Shown one piece after another: positions 6,824 to 16,445 of a stretch of DNA of 64,000 nucleotides. The notes under the pieces were generated by a model, which saw only the letters and a program-made list of their open reading frames with translations, was not told the origin of the DNA and ran no database searches. The stretch covers positions 496,001-560,000 of the forward strand of contig NZ_JBHRXV010000001.1 in assembly GCF_042648405.1 (NCBI RefSeq), written 5' to 3'. Position 1 is the stretch's first letter, and each line of letters opens with the position of its first letter. The position numbers and the translations under genes were made by a program. Source of the stretch: Sphingoaurantiacus capsulatus (lineage in GTDB: Bacteria; Pseudomonadota; Alphaproteobacteria; Sphingomonadales; Sphingomonadaceae).

Positions 6824-7317
6824 CACCCCCTACCTAGTGCCGGCACGGCGTCGGCGCCAGCCGGGTGCGACGGTAACGGCTTGAGATCGGGCTCGATCCA
6901 GCCCCGGCGTGCCGCGACCGAGAACAGGCGCTCGCGGCTGTAGTGTGCCATCAGCGCGTCGCGGTGGCCAATCGGCGACGTCAGCAGGTCGTTGACCAGC
7001 ACATGCAGCGCCTGCCCGCGATCGGCATCGGCGAGGAAGCCGGCGACCAGCCGGACATAGGCCTGGGTGATCGTCTCATGATAGCCGGCGGCGTCGCTGT
7101 TCACCCCGCCGACCGCCTCATTGTAGCCGGCGATGATCGAAGGCAGCCGTGCGGCCAGGTCGATATCCGCCCGCTCGCGCTGCAGCCACAGGCATGACGC
7201 CAGATGCGCCTCATGCGTCCAGTCTTCCCGCGGCAGCGAGCGGTCGAGCAGCCCCTCGCCGACGCGCCGCACCGCGGCATCGTCCGCGAACAGGCGCGGT
7301 TTATGGTCAGTCGTCAT
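6823..7317 (-). CDS. Conserved protein of unknown function (WTHEAHL family)
   Basis: 164 residues, no signal peptide or membrane segment. Notable conserved-looking stretches are LPREDWTHEAHLASCLWL near residues 29-46, GYHETITQAYVRLVAGFL, and YSRERLFSVAARRGWIEPDL near the C-terminus. I recognise the pattern as a conserved bacterial unknown but cannot give a function; His and Glu in HEAH and YHET could be ligands. Coupled by TGATG to the J-domain gene, so the two may act together. Confidence 0.7.
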   Translation of the reverse strand: MTTDHKPRLFADDAAVRRVGEGLLDRSLPREDWTHEAHLASCLWLQRERADIDLAARLPSIIAGYNEAVGGVNSDAAGYHETITQAYVRLVAGFLADADRGQALHVLVNDLLTSPIGHRDALMAHYSRERLFSVAARRGWIEPDLKPLPSHPAGADAVPALGRG

Positions 7318-7337
7318 TTCAATGTCCCTAAATAGCG

Positions 7338-7371
7338 AAAGGGCGCGCCGGCCGGAGCCGACGCGCCCTTT
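7338..7371 (-). terminator. Terminator hairpin downstream of pckA
   Basis: AAAGGGCGCG (7338-7347) pairs with CGCGCCCTTT (7362-7371), so a 10-bp stem ends in a TTT run when read on the minus strand. It lies 22 nt after the pckA stop and just before the downstream minus-strand gene. Confidence 0.7.
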
Positions 7372-7392
7372 CAGGCAGTCTGTTCCGAACGC

Positions 7393-8997
<1,605 letters not shown>

Positions 8998-9335
8998 GCG
9001 GAATCTCCTTGGGAATTACGAAAGTGGCGCGGGTGCCGGTGGCACGCGCCGGCCTTGGCCGGGCGCATACACGAAAGGGGGCCGAAAGGTCAAAGTATGT
9101 GACACCGAAACCCCCTCTCCCATCCCCAACATCGTCATCACCCCGCCCCACTTCGTCATCCCCGCCCCCACTCCGTCATCCCCGCGCAGGCGGGGATCCA
9201 TTCTCCGAAGCGTCGGCGGTAATGGATCCCCGCCTGCGCGGGGATGACGATGAATTGGATGGCCGGTGCGCAACGGAAGGCCCACCCTCGCCGCCTCCCC
9301 TAGCGTCGCGCCGCGGCATCGGCTAACCCGGCAGC
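8998..9335. other. Divergent pckA-chvI control region
   Basis: 338 nt without a credible gene. On the minus strand TTGACC (9093-9088) and TATGCG (9069-9064), 18 bp apart, could be the pckA promoter. The centre holds short C-rich CGTCATCCCC-like repeats (from about 9130) leading into the REPIN-like copy at 9174-9249. I see no obvious ChvI box. The element lies between the chvI start and any promoter further upstream, so chvI may use a promoter at 9250-9335. Confidence 0.5.
9174..9249. repeat. REPIN-like palindrome, copy B
   Basis: Arms CGTCATCCCCGCGCAGGCGG and its complement, with the spacer CTCCGAAGCGTCGGCGG, in the same orientation as copy A at 6193. Sits upstream of chvI. Confidence 0.87.
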
Positions 9336-10040
9336 ATGTCCGCCACGATCGCCCTCGTCGACGACGACCGGAACATCCTCACCTCGGTGTCGATCGCGCT
9401 GCAGGCCGAAGGCTTCACCGTGCGCGTCTATTCGGACGGCGCGGCCGCCTTGAAGGCGCTGCTCGACAACCCGCCCGACCTCGCCGTCTTCGACATCAAG
9501 ATGCCACGGATGGACGGGATGGAACTGCTGCGCCGCGTCCGCGAGAAGAGCGATCTACCGGTCATCTTCCTGACCTCGAAGGACGACGAGATCGACGAGG
9601 CGCTGGGCCTCGCGATGGGCGCCGACGACTATATCGGCAAGCCGTTCAGCCAGCGGCTGCTGATCGAGCGAATCCGCGCCGTGCTGCGCCGCGCCGCCAG
9701 CCGGCGGGAGCCGCAGACGCCGGAGGAAGCCAAGGCTGAGGCGATCGTCCGCGGCCGGCTCGTCATGGACCCGGCGCGCCACCGCGTGACCTGGGGCGGG
9801 CGCGAGGTGCAGCTGACCGTCACCGAGTTTCTGATCCTCGAGGCACTGGCGCAGCGCCCCGGTTTCGTGAAGTCGCGCGACCAGCTGATGGACGCCGCCT
9901 ACCAGGACGACGTCTACGTCGACGACCGCACCATCGACAGCCACATCAAGCGGCTTCGCAAGAAATTCCGCGCCGTGGACGGCGACTTCAACGGGATCGA
10001 GACGCTCTATGGCGTCGGCTACCGATTCTCCGAGGAATAG
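9336..10040 (+). CDS. chvI: ChvI-type response regulator
   Basis: 234 residues. Receiver domain with acidic cluster DDD at 9-11, phosphoacceptor D53 (AVFDIKMPRMDG) and the conserved Lys in GKPF. OmpR/PhoB-type winged-helix C-terminus ending VDDRTIDSHIKRLRKKF..GVGYRF. In alphaproteobacteria ChvI with ChvG controls envelope, acid-response and central carbon genes. It overlaps chvG by 32 nt and leads the chvG-hprK-rapZ-EIIA-HPr series. Confidence 0.93.
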   Translation: MSATIALVDDDRNILTSVSIALQAEGFTVRVYSDGAAALKALLDNPPDLAVFDIKMPRMDGMELLRRVREKSDLPVIFLTSKDDEIDEALGLAMGADDYIGKPFSQRLLIERIRAVLRRAASRREPQTPEEAKAEAIVRGRLVMDPARHRVTWGGREVQLTVTEFLILEALAQRPGFVKSRDQLMDAAYQDDVYVDDRTIDSHIKRLRKKFRAVDGDFNGIETLYGVGYRFSEE

Positions 10041-11604
10041 CCCGGAGCCCGACCGGCTGACCTGGTCGAAGCGCTTCTCGCTCACGCAGCGCATCCTCGC
10101 GGTCAATCTGTTCGCGCTGATCGCGCTGGCGGGCGGGGTTTTCTATCTCGATTCGTTCCGCGACCGGCTCTTGGAACAGCGGCAGGGGCAGGCGCGCGTC
10201 GGCGCGGTGATGATGGCCGACGCGCTGTCGGTCGCCGAGCGCCGCGGCCTGCCCGGCGAGTTCGAGGCGCTGGCCGCCCGCCTCGGCCAGTCGACCGGCG
10301 CGCGCATCCGCATCTACCGCGAGGACGGCCGCCTCATCCTCGACAGCTGGACGCGCACCGGGCCGACCTTCCGCCTGCGCGACCCGGCGCAGGAGCCGTG
10401 GCGCAAGGACGCCGCGCGCTTCCTCGACAAGATCATCGAGTTCTTCGGCTCGGCCCCGCGCTACGACGCCTATGTCGAGCCCGTGACCGACGCCCGCGCC
10501 GCCTGGCCCGAAGCCGAGGCCGCCGCCGGCGTCGGCCCGCACACCGCCTTTGCCGCGCTGCGCCGCGCGCCTGACCGCACCGTCATCGTCAACGCCGCCG
10601 CGCCCGTCGCCGGCACCGGCGACGTGCTGATGGTGACGCTCGACACCCGCGACATCACTCGCGTGGTGCGCAGCGAGCGGCTGACCTTCTTCCTCATCTT
10701 CCTCGGCGTGCTGGCGCTGTCGCTGCTGCTGTCGTCCTTCCTCGCCCGCACCATCGTCCGGCCGCTGCGGCGGCTGTCGATCGCGGCGCAGCGCGTGAAG
10801 CTCGGCCGCGCGCGCGAGGTCACCGTCCCGCGCTTCGCCAAGCGCCGCGACGAGATCGGCGCGTTGGGGCGCGCCGTCGCCGACATGACGCAGGCGCTGC
10901 GCCACCGCATGGACGCGACCGAGAGCTTCGCCGCCGACGTCGCGCACGAGATCAAGAACCCGCTCGCCTCGCTGCGCAGCGCGGTCGACACGCTCGGCGC
11001 CGTCAAGGACCCGGCGCTGCAGGCGCAGCTGCTCGACGTGATCCGCGACGACGTGCTGCGCATCGACCGCCTCATCACCGACATCGCCGAAGTCTCGCGC
11101 CTCGATGCGCAGCTCGCGCGCACCCGCTTCGAGCCGGTCGATGTCGGCCAGATGGCGGCGACGCTGGTACGCATCGCCGAGCGCGCCGGCCTGCCGCGCG
11201 GCGTGAAGATCGCCTACGCCCGGCCCGAGCCCGGCACCGCCATCGCGACCGGCGACGAATCGCGATTGAGCCAGGTGGTGCGCAACCTGCTCGACAACGC
11301 CATCTCCTTCACCCCCGACAACGGCGTCGTGCTGATCACCGTCATGCGCGCCGGCGACAAGGTGATGATGCGCATCGATGACGACGGCCCCGGTATCCCG
11401 GCGGGCATGCACGAGCATATCTTCAAGCGCTTTTATTCGGAGCGGCCCGAGAGCGAGAGCTTCGGCAAGCACAGCGGCCTCGGCCTCGCCATCGCCGGCG
11501 CCATCGTCCACGCCCACGACGGCAGCATCACCGCCCTGAACCGCGAGCAGGATGGCGTGATCGCGGGGGCGCGCTTCGTCGTCACCATCCCCGCCGCGCC
11601 ATGA
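10009..11604 (+). CDS. chvG: ChvG-type sensor histidine kinase
   Basis: 531 residues: cytoplasmic N-terminus, TM1 at about 26-45, a periplasmic sensor of about 170 residues, TM2 at about 223-245, HAMP, then HisKA with H313 in DVAHEIKNPLASL, and HATPase with LLDNAISF (N box), DDDGPGIP (G1) and SGLGLAI (G2). Partner of ChvI. In rhizobia the periplasmic partner ExoR represses ChvG; no exoR is visible here. The chosen start ATG 10009 lies inside chvI; a later start is possible. Confidence 0.93.
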   Translation: MASATDSPRNSPEPDRLTWSKRFSLTQRILAVNLFALIALAGGVFYLDSFRDRLLEQRQGQARVGAVMMADALSVAERRGLPGEFEALAARLGQSTGARIRIYREDGRLILDSWTRTGPTFRLRDPAQEPWRKDAARFLDKIIEFFGSAPRYDAYVEPVTDARAAWPEAEAAAGVGPHTAFAALRRAPDRTVIVNAAAPVAGTGDVLMVTLDTRDITRVVRSERLTFFLIFLGVLALSLLLSSFLARTIVRPLRRLSIAAQRVKLGRAREVTVPRFAKRRDEIGALGRAVADMTQALRHRMDATESFAADVAHEIKNPLASLRSAVDTLGAVKDPALQAQLLDVIRDDVLRIDRLITDIAEVSRLDAQLARTRFEPVDVGQMAATLVRIAERAGLPRGVKIAYARPEPGTAIATGDESRLSQVVRNLLDNAISFTPDNGVVLITVMRAGDKVMMRIDDDGPGIPAGMHEHIFKRFYSERPESESFGKHSGLGLAIAGAIVHAHDGSITALNREQDGVIAGARFVVTIPAAP

Positions 11605-12032
11605 GCAGCCGCGTCCACGGCAGCGCGGTGGCGATCAACGGCCGCGGCGTGTTGATCCTCGGCGCGTCGGGTCGCGGCAAATCCGACCTCGCGTTGCGCC
11701 TCATCGATCGCGGCGCGGTGTTGATCGCCGACGATCAGGTGGCGCTGACCCCGCGCGCCGGCCTGCTCCAGGCCGACGCCATCGCGACCATCCACGGCAA
11801 GCTCGAAGTGCGCGGCCTCGGCATTGTCGATCTCGACGACGCCGGCCCGGCGCCGATCGCGCTGGTCGTCGACCTGGACGGCGTGCCCGAGCGGTTGCCC
11901 GAAGCGCGGATGCTCGACCTTGCCGGCATCGCGCTGCCTGTGATCGCTTTGCCGCCATTCGACGCAAGTACACCGCTGAAGGTCGAACTGGCTTTGAAGC
12001 GCTTCGGCTTGCCGCTAGAAGGGCGGCCCTGA
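11601..12032 (+). CDS. hprK: HPr kinase/phosphorylase, short alphaproteobacterial form
   Basis: 143 residues with Walker A GASGRGKSDLALRL and the downstream LIADDQVAL and KLEVRGLGIVDL. It phosphorylates HPr on serine, linking PTS state to regulation. It lacks the N-terminal domain of the roughly 310-residue Firmicutes enzyme, as is usual in alphaproteobacteria. Overlaps chvG by 4 nt and rapZ by 1 nt. Its target residue is present in the HPr gene three positions downstream (S49). Confidence 0.9.
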   Translation: MSSRVHGSAVAINGRGVLILGASGRGKSDLALRLIDRGAVLIADDQVALTPRAGLLQADAIATIHGKLEVRGLGIVDLDDAGPAPIALVVDLDGVPERLPEARMLDLAGIALPVIALPPFDASTPLKVELALKRFGLPLEGRP

Positions 12033-13000
12033 TGACCGTCCATCGGCTCACGACCCCTCCGGCGGCCCCCAACCGGGTGCTGCTCGTCACCGGCCTTTCC
12101 GGCGCCGGCAAGTCGACCGTGCTGAAAGCGCTTGAGGATCTGGGCTACGAAGCGGTCGACAACATGCCGCTGCGCCTGCTGCGCCGGCTGATCGGCGTCG
12201 AGCAGCATGCCGACCACCCCGCCGACCGTCCGCTCGCCATCGGCATCGACACCCGCACCCGCGCCTTCAATGCCGAGGATATCCTCGCGCGGCTGAAGGA
12301 GCTGAAGCGCGACCCGAGCCTCGATATCCGCGTCCTCTATCTCGACTGCAGCGGCGGCGAGCTGACGCGGCGCTTCTCCGAGACGCGGCGGCGCCACCCG
12401 CTGGCGCTCGACCGCCCCGCCGCCGACGGCATCGCGCGCGAACGCGAGCTGCTGGCGCCGCTGCGGCAATGGGCGGACATCGTCCTCGACACCACCGACT
12501 ACACGCCGCACGACACCCGCCGGATCATCCGCGAGAAGTTCGGCCGGCAGGATGGTGAGCGGCTGACGCTGACCTGCATGTCGTTCGGCTTCGCCCGCGG
12601 CCTGCCGCGTGACGCCGACCTGGTGTTCGACATGCGCTTCCTCGCCAACCCGCACTGGGTGGCGGAGCTGCGGCCGCTGACCGGGCGCGACGCGCCGGTC
12701 GGCATCTTCATCGAAAGCGATCCGGCCTACGACTCGGCGTTCGCCCGGATTCGCGACCTGATCGTCGAGCTGCTGCCGCGCTACCAGCATGAAGGCAAAA
12801 CCTATCTGACCGCGGCATTCGGCTGCACCGGCGGGCGTCACCGCTCGGTGTATGTCACCGAAGCGATGGCGAAGGCCTTGCGCGCGGCGGGGTTCGAGCC
12901 CAACGTCCTTCACCGCGATATCAAGGGGCACGGCGACGACGCCGAAGAGCTGGCCGCGCCGGATGGCAGCGGCGAACCGGGGGAAAGCAAGCGCGCATGA
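12032..13000 (+). CDS. rapZ: RapZ-family nucleotide-binding protein
   Basis: 322 residues. N-terminal Walker A VTGLSGAGKSTVLKALEDLG and EAVDNMPL; C-terminal region FGCTGGRHRSVYVTEAMA, typical of the YvcJ/RapZ family. In E. coli RapZ is an RNase E adaptor for glmZ; in alphaproteobacteria the role is less clear, so the name marks the family. The C-terminal tail after about residue 300 is acidic and low complexity. Overlaps the EIIA gene as ATGA. Confidence 0.92.
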   Translation: MTVHRLTTPPAAPNRVLLVTGLSGAGKSTVLKALEDLGYEAVDNMPLRLLRRLIGVEQHADHPADRPLAIGIDTRTRAFNAEDILARLKELKRDPSLDIRVLYLDCSGGELTRRFSETRRRHPLALDRPAADGIARERELLAPLRQWADIVLDTTDYTPHDTRRIIREKFGRQDGERLTLTCMSFGFARGLPRDADLVFDMRFLANPHWVAELRPLTGRDAPVGIFIESDPAYDSAFARIRDLIVELLPRYQHEGKTYLTAAFGCTGGRHRSVYVTEAMAKALRAAGFEPNVLHRDIKGHGDDAEELAAPDGSGEPGESKRA

Positions 13001-13401
13001 TCGGGTTGGTGTTGGTGACCCACGGTCGCCTGGCGGCCGAATTCATATCGGCGATGGAGCATGTCGTCGGCCCGCAGAAGGGAGTCGAGGCGATCTGCAT
13101 CGGCCCTGACGACGACATGGAGGCGCGGCGCGCCGACATCGCCGCCGCCGCCGCCCGCGTCGATGGCGGCAAGGGCGTGATCCTGCTGACCGACATGTTC
13201 GGGGGCACGCCGTCGAACCTCGCCATCTCCTTGATGGGCCGCGACAATGTCGAGGTGATCGCCGGCATCAACCTGCCGATGCTCATCCGCCTCGCCAGCG
13301 TGCGCAACACGATGAGCGTCGCCGCCGCGGTCGAGGCCGCGCAGGAAGCGGGGCGCAAATATATTTCGGTCGCTTCCAAAATTTTGGGTGAAGCCGCTTG
13401 A
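12997..13401 (+). CDS. PTS mannose-type EIIA component
   Basis: 134 residues, EIIA-Man fold: MIGLVLVTHGRLA with phosphoacceptor H9, then GVILLTDMFGGTPSNLA. No EIIB, EIIC or EIID gene is nearby, so it is probably a regulatory phosphate acceptor rather than part of a sugar transporter. Overlaps rapZ and HPr by 4 nt each. The set with HprK and HPr is the known incomplete alphaproteobacterial PTS, usually fed by PtsP encoded elsewhere. Confidence 0.9.
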   Translation: MIGLVLVTHGRLAAEFISAMEHVVGPQKGVEAICIGPDDDMEARRADIAAAAARVDGGKGVILLTDMFGGTPSNLAISLMGRDNVEVIAGINLPMLIRLASVRNTMSVAAAVEAAQEAGRKYISVASKILGEAA

Positions 13402-13673
13402 GCGCGCCGCTCGCCCAGACCGTCACCATCCGCAACAAGCGCGGCCTCCATGCCCGCGCCAGCGCCAAGTTCGTCACTCTCGCCGCCGGTTTCGATGCCG
13501 CCGTCGAGGTGGCGAAGGACGGATCGAGCGTGTGCGGCACCTCGATCATGGGCCTAATGATGCTCGCCGCCGCCCCCGGCGACGACATCGTTATCTCCGC
13601 CTCCGGCATCGGCGCCGATCAGGCGCTCGCCGCGCTCGTGCAACTCGTCGAGGACAAGTTCGGCGAAGACTGA
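13398..13673 (+). CDS. ptsH: HPr phosphocarrier protein
   Basis: 91 residues. H18 in NKRGLHARASAKF is the EI-phosphorylated histidine; S49 in GTSIMGLMML is the HprK target serine, so both control sites are intact. It passes phosphate to the EIIA encoded just upstream. The start overlaps the EIIA stop. Last gene of the chvI-to-ptsH run; I see no clear terminator before the next gene. Confidence 0.95.
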   Translation: MSAPLAQTVTIRNKRGLHARASAKFVTLAAGFDAAVEVAKDGSSVCGTSIMGLMMLAAAPGDDIVISASGIGADQALAALVQLVEDKFGED

Positions 13674-13737
13674 GTGGCACTTGGAATCACTAACGAAGCT
13701 GCTAGGGTGAGATTCGAGCGTGAACGGTACAGCCGCA

Positions 13738-13752
13738 CGCAATAATATTGCG
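13738..13752. promoter_or_regulatory. Short perfect inverted repeat before the LuxR gene
   Basis: CGCAATA (13738-13744), one base, TATTGCG (13746-13752). It is AT-rich in a GC-rich region and lies only 8 nt upstream of the GGAGG ribosome site, a position suited to autoregulation. Shorter than a typical 18-20 bp lux box, so only a candidate. Confidence 0.4.
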
Positions 13753-13770
13753 AGCAAGCGGGAGGCAGCA

Positions 13771-14544
13771 ATGGCGGCGGGCAGGGTTGATACGAGTCTG
13801 GTCTCGATTCGGGACGCCGCCGATATCCGCCGTGCCGCCGAAGCGCTTCGCGACATCGCGATGGAGCTCGGCTCCTACTGGGTGGTCGCCGCCGACAACA
13901 TCGCGTCGAAGCAGCCGATGGTCGATGCCGAGGGCAATGTGCTGGCGCCGGCCGTCTTCGGCCACACCGGCCCCAACCAGCTCTGGTGGATGGACACACG
14001 CCTCGCCTTGAACTCGCCGATCGCCCGCGCCTGCCGCTATGAGAGCGAGCCCTTCTGGGCCAACGCCGACGGCTACCGCACCCGCCACCCGAACCGCTAT
14101 CTCGACGCCATCGACCTGTCGAACTTCGAAAAGCGCGCCCTCGTCCGCGCCACGATCACCGTGCCGGTCCATCTGCCGTTCGGCCAGATCGGCATGGCGG
14201 CGTTCGGCACCCGCGACCCGGACAAGACCGACCTGTCGGCCGAGTTCGAGCAGCACGCCGACACCCTGATGGTCCTCGCTCACCGCTTCATCGGCGGCTA
14301 CGCGCAGGTCATGCGGACGCGGCAGTGGCTGCCGACCGACTGCCAGCTGACCAAGCGCGAGATCGAGTGCCTTCGCTGGGCCGCCGTCGGCAAGACCGAC
14401 AAGGAAATCAGCCTGATTCTCGCGCGCAGCCACGCGACGGTGCGCTTCCACATCCAGAACGCCGGCGAGAAGCTGAACGCGGTCAACCGCAGCCAGACGA
14501 TCTTCAAGGCCGCGCAGCTGGGGTATCTGGGGCTGGCGAACTAG
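13771..14544 (+). CDS. LuxR-family regulator with autoinducer-binding-type domain (LuxR solo)
   Basis: 257 residues from ATG 13771, chosen because GGGAGG lies 5 nt upstream; GTG 13720 has no such site. N-terminal domain (about 10-170) resembles the acyl-homoserine-lactone binding fold (PFWANADGYR, TITVPVHLPFGQIGMAAFG). C-terminal GerE helix-turn-helix: LTKREIECLRWAAVGKTDKE and HATVRFHIQNAGEKL. No luxI-type synthase in the window, so a solo receptor. Ligand unknown; it could also be a PAS-like or non-AHL sensor. Confidence 0.88.
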   Translation: MAAGRVDTSLVSIRDAADIRRAAEALRDIAMELGSYWVVAADNIASKQPMVDAEGNVLAPAVFGHTGPNQLWWMDTRLALNSPIARACRYESEPFWANADGYRTRHPNRYLDAIDLSNFEKRALVRATITVPVHLPFGQIGMAAFGTRDPDKTDLSAEFEQHADTLMVLAHRFIGGYAQVMRTRQWLPTDCQLTKREIECLRWAAVGKTDKEISLILARSHATVRFHIQNAGEKLNAVNRSQTIFKAAQLGYLGLAN

Positions 14545-14561
14545 CCACTCCACCGCCCCGC

Positions 14562-14665
14562 TCGTCATCCCCGCGAAGGAGGGGACCCAGCACGTACAAA
14601 GAACATGCCCGCTTTCGCGGGCGCTGTTTGTTGATGGACTGGGTCCCCGTCTTCGGGGATGACGA
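14562..14665. repeat. REPIN-like palindrome, long-spacer type
   Basis: Arms TCGTCATCCCCGCGAAGGAG and its near complement ending TTCGGGGATGACGA, with inner GGGACCCAG/CTGGGTCCC. The central spacer carries its own hairpin GCCCGCTTTCGCGGGC. Same type as 45241-45344, and longer than the roughly 70-bp copies. Confidence 0.85.
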
Positions 14666-14701
14666 TGAAAGGGAAAGTTTGGCTCTTCCCCAGAACCGAA
14701 A

Positions 14702-14736
14702 ACGCCCGCCGGCGCATGAAGCGGCCGGGCGGGCGT
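14702..14736 (-). terminator. Terminator for the aldehyde dehydrogenase transcript
   Basis: ACGCCCGCC (14702-14710) pairs with GGCGGGCGT (14728-14736); read on the minus strand the stem is followed by TTTTC. It is about 150 nt after the dehydrogenase stop. Confidence 0.65.
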
Positions 14737-14888
14737 CCCCCAAGAGGTCGAAGAGGGCATCTCCGACCTTATGGATTCTCCCGGCTGCGGGATTGCCGGG
14801 CAACTGCCGCGCGGTGGCGAGCAGTGCCGGATCAACGGTATTGGGCGGCAAGGGTTCCGGGTGCGCGCCGAAGCGCACTGGACCCGCG

Positions 14889-16376
14889 TCAGACGTCGAA
14901 CTTCACGCCCTGCGCGAGCGGCAGCTCGTTCGAATAATTCACCGTGCTGGTCTGCCGCCGCATATAGGCGCGCCAGCTGTCCGACCCGGACTCACGGCCG
15001 CCGCCGGTTTCCTTCTCGCCGCCGAACGCCCCGCCGATCTCGGCGCCCGACGGGCCGATGTTGACGTTGGCGATGCCGCAGTCGCTGCCCGCCGCCGAGA
15101 CGAACCGTTCGGACTCGCGTAGGTCGGTGGTGAAGATGCACGACGACAGGCCGTGCGCGGCGGCGTTCTGCAGCGCGATCGCCTCGCCCAGGTCGCTGTA
15201 GCGGGTCACGTAGAGGATCGGCGCGAAAGTCTCGCGCAGCATGACGCCGGCCTGTTCGGGCATCTCGACCAGCGCCGGGCGGACGTAGAAGGCGCCGCCC
15301 TCGCCGACCCGCTCGCCGCCATGGACAATGCCGCCCTGCTCCCTCGCGGCGGCCAGCGCGGCCTGCATCGCCTCATAGGCGCCGCCGTCGATCAGCGGGC
15401 CGACCAAAGTGCCGGCCTCGCGCGGATCGCCGACCGGCAGCGAGGCGTAGGCGGCCTTCAGGCTGCCGACGACCTCGTCGTAGCGGCTGGTGTGAATGAA
15501 GGCGCGGCGCAGGCTGGTGCAGCGCTGCCCCGCCGTGCCGGTCGCGGCGAACAGGATGGCGCGGCGCGCCAGCTCGAAGTCTGCCGACGGCGCGACGATC
15601 GCCGCGTTGTTGCCGCCGAGTTCGAGCAGCGCGCGGCCGAAGCGTTCGGCGAGCTTCGCGCCGACCTTGCGGCCCATCGCGGTCGAGCCCGTCGCGCTGA
15701 CCAGTGGCACGCGCACATCCGACACCAGCCGCTCGCCCGCCGGCGCCGCGCCGAGGATCAACCCCGACAGACCCTTCGGCGCCCCGTCGAACCGCGCGAT
15801 GGCGCGGTCGAGCAGGCCGAGGGTGGCGATGGCGCACAGCGGCGTCTTCTCGCTCGGCTTCCAGACCACCGGATCGCCGCAGACCAGCGCCAGCGCGGCG
15901 TTCCACGCCCAGACCGCAACCGGGAAGTTGAACGCGCTGATGATGCCGACCGGGCCGAGCGGCTGCCAGCTCTCCCGCATGTGATGGCCGGGGCGTTCCG
16001 ACGCGATGGTGAGACCGTGCAGCTGCCGCGACAGGCCGACGGCGAAGTCGGCGATATCGATCATCTCCTGCACCTCACCCGCGGCCTCGCTGGTCACCTT
16101 GCCGGCCTCCAGCGTCACCAGCTCGGCGAGCGCCGCCTTATGGGCGCGCAACTCATTGCCGAACAGCCGCACCAACTCGCCGCGCCGCGGCGCGGGGGTG
16201 TCTCGCCATGCCGGGAAAGCGGCGGCAGCAGCCGTGATCGTTGCGTCGATCGTCGCATCGTCATGCGCGGTCAGCCGCACCAGCACCGCGCCGTCGATCG
16301 GCGAGCGGGTGACAAGGTTGCCGCCGCTGTCGGGCAGGGTCAGACCCAGACGGGCGAAGATGTCGGCAACGGCCAT
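14889..16376 (-). CDS. Aldehyde dehydrogenase, ALDH7-like (alpha-aminoadipic semialdehyde dehydrogenase type)
   Basis: 495 residues. NAD(P)+-dependent oxidation of an aldehyde to a carboxylate. Motifs: substrate-entry GPVGIISAFNFPVAVWAWN, general base in LLELGGNNAAIVAP, and catalytic C286 in GTAGQRCTSLRR. NVNIGPSGAEIGGAFGGEK and the closing YMRRQTSTVNYS fit the AmaB/ALDH7 subgroup of lysine catabolism. No other lysine-degradation gene lies nearby, so the substrate is inferred from the subgroup only. The gene is alone, with its own terminator. Confidence 0.88.
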   Translation of the reverse strand: MAVADIFARLGLTLPDSGGNLVTRSPIDGAVLVRLTAHDDATIDATITAAAAAFPAWRDTPAPRRGELVRLFGNELRAHKAALAELVTLEAGKVTSEAAGEVQEMIDIADFAVGLSRQLHGLTIASERPGHHMRESWQPLGPVGIISAFNFPVAVWAWNAALALVCGDPVVWKPSEKTPLCAIATLGLLDRAIARFDGAPKGLSGLILGAAPAGERLVSDVRVPLVSATGSTAMGRKVGAKLAERFGRALLELGGNNAAIVAPSADFELARRAILFAATGTAGQRCTSLRRAFIHTSRYDEVVGSLKAAYASLPVGDPREAGTLVGPLIDGGAYEAMQAALAAAREQGGIVHGGERVGEGGAFYVRPALVEMPEQAGVMLRETFAPILYVTRYSDLGEAIALQNAAAHGLSSCIFTTDLRESERFVSAAGSDCGIANVNIGPSGAEIGGAFGGEKETGGGRESGSDSWRAYMRRQTSTVNYSNELPLAQGVKFDV

Positions 16377-16395
16377 TCGGGTCCTTTCAACAGGA

Positions 16396-16428
16396 AAGGG
16401 CGGAGCGCCGCGTTCGCGCCCCGCCCTT
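16396..16428 (-). terminator. Probable terminator of the PuuD-like gene
   Basis: AAGGGCGG (16396-16403) pairs with CCGCCCTT (16421-16428); on the minus strand it continues to TTTCCTG. Located 18 nt after the stop of the membrane protein gene. Confidence 0.5.
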
Positions 16429-16445
16429 CCCGAAGTTTGCTTCCT

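Larger units (their letters stand above)
14545..14888. other. 344-nt gap between LuxR gene and aldehyde dehydrogenase gene
   Basis: Holds a REPIN-like repeat (14562-14665), then a minus-strand terminator hairpin (14702-14736). Between the terminator and the dehydrogenase stop is about 150 nt of minus-strand 3' leader. A minus-strand open frame from 14878 reads ALLATARQLPGNPAAGRIHK and then KVGDALFDLLGDAR, but it runs through the terminator and the repeat, so it is at best a gene remnant. Confidence 0.5.

Noticed and set aside
13720..13770. GTG start giving a longer LuxR protein
   Set aside because: No ribosome site before GTG 13720, whereas GGGAGG lies 5 nt before ATG 13771; the extension also covers the inverted repeat.
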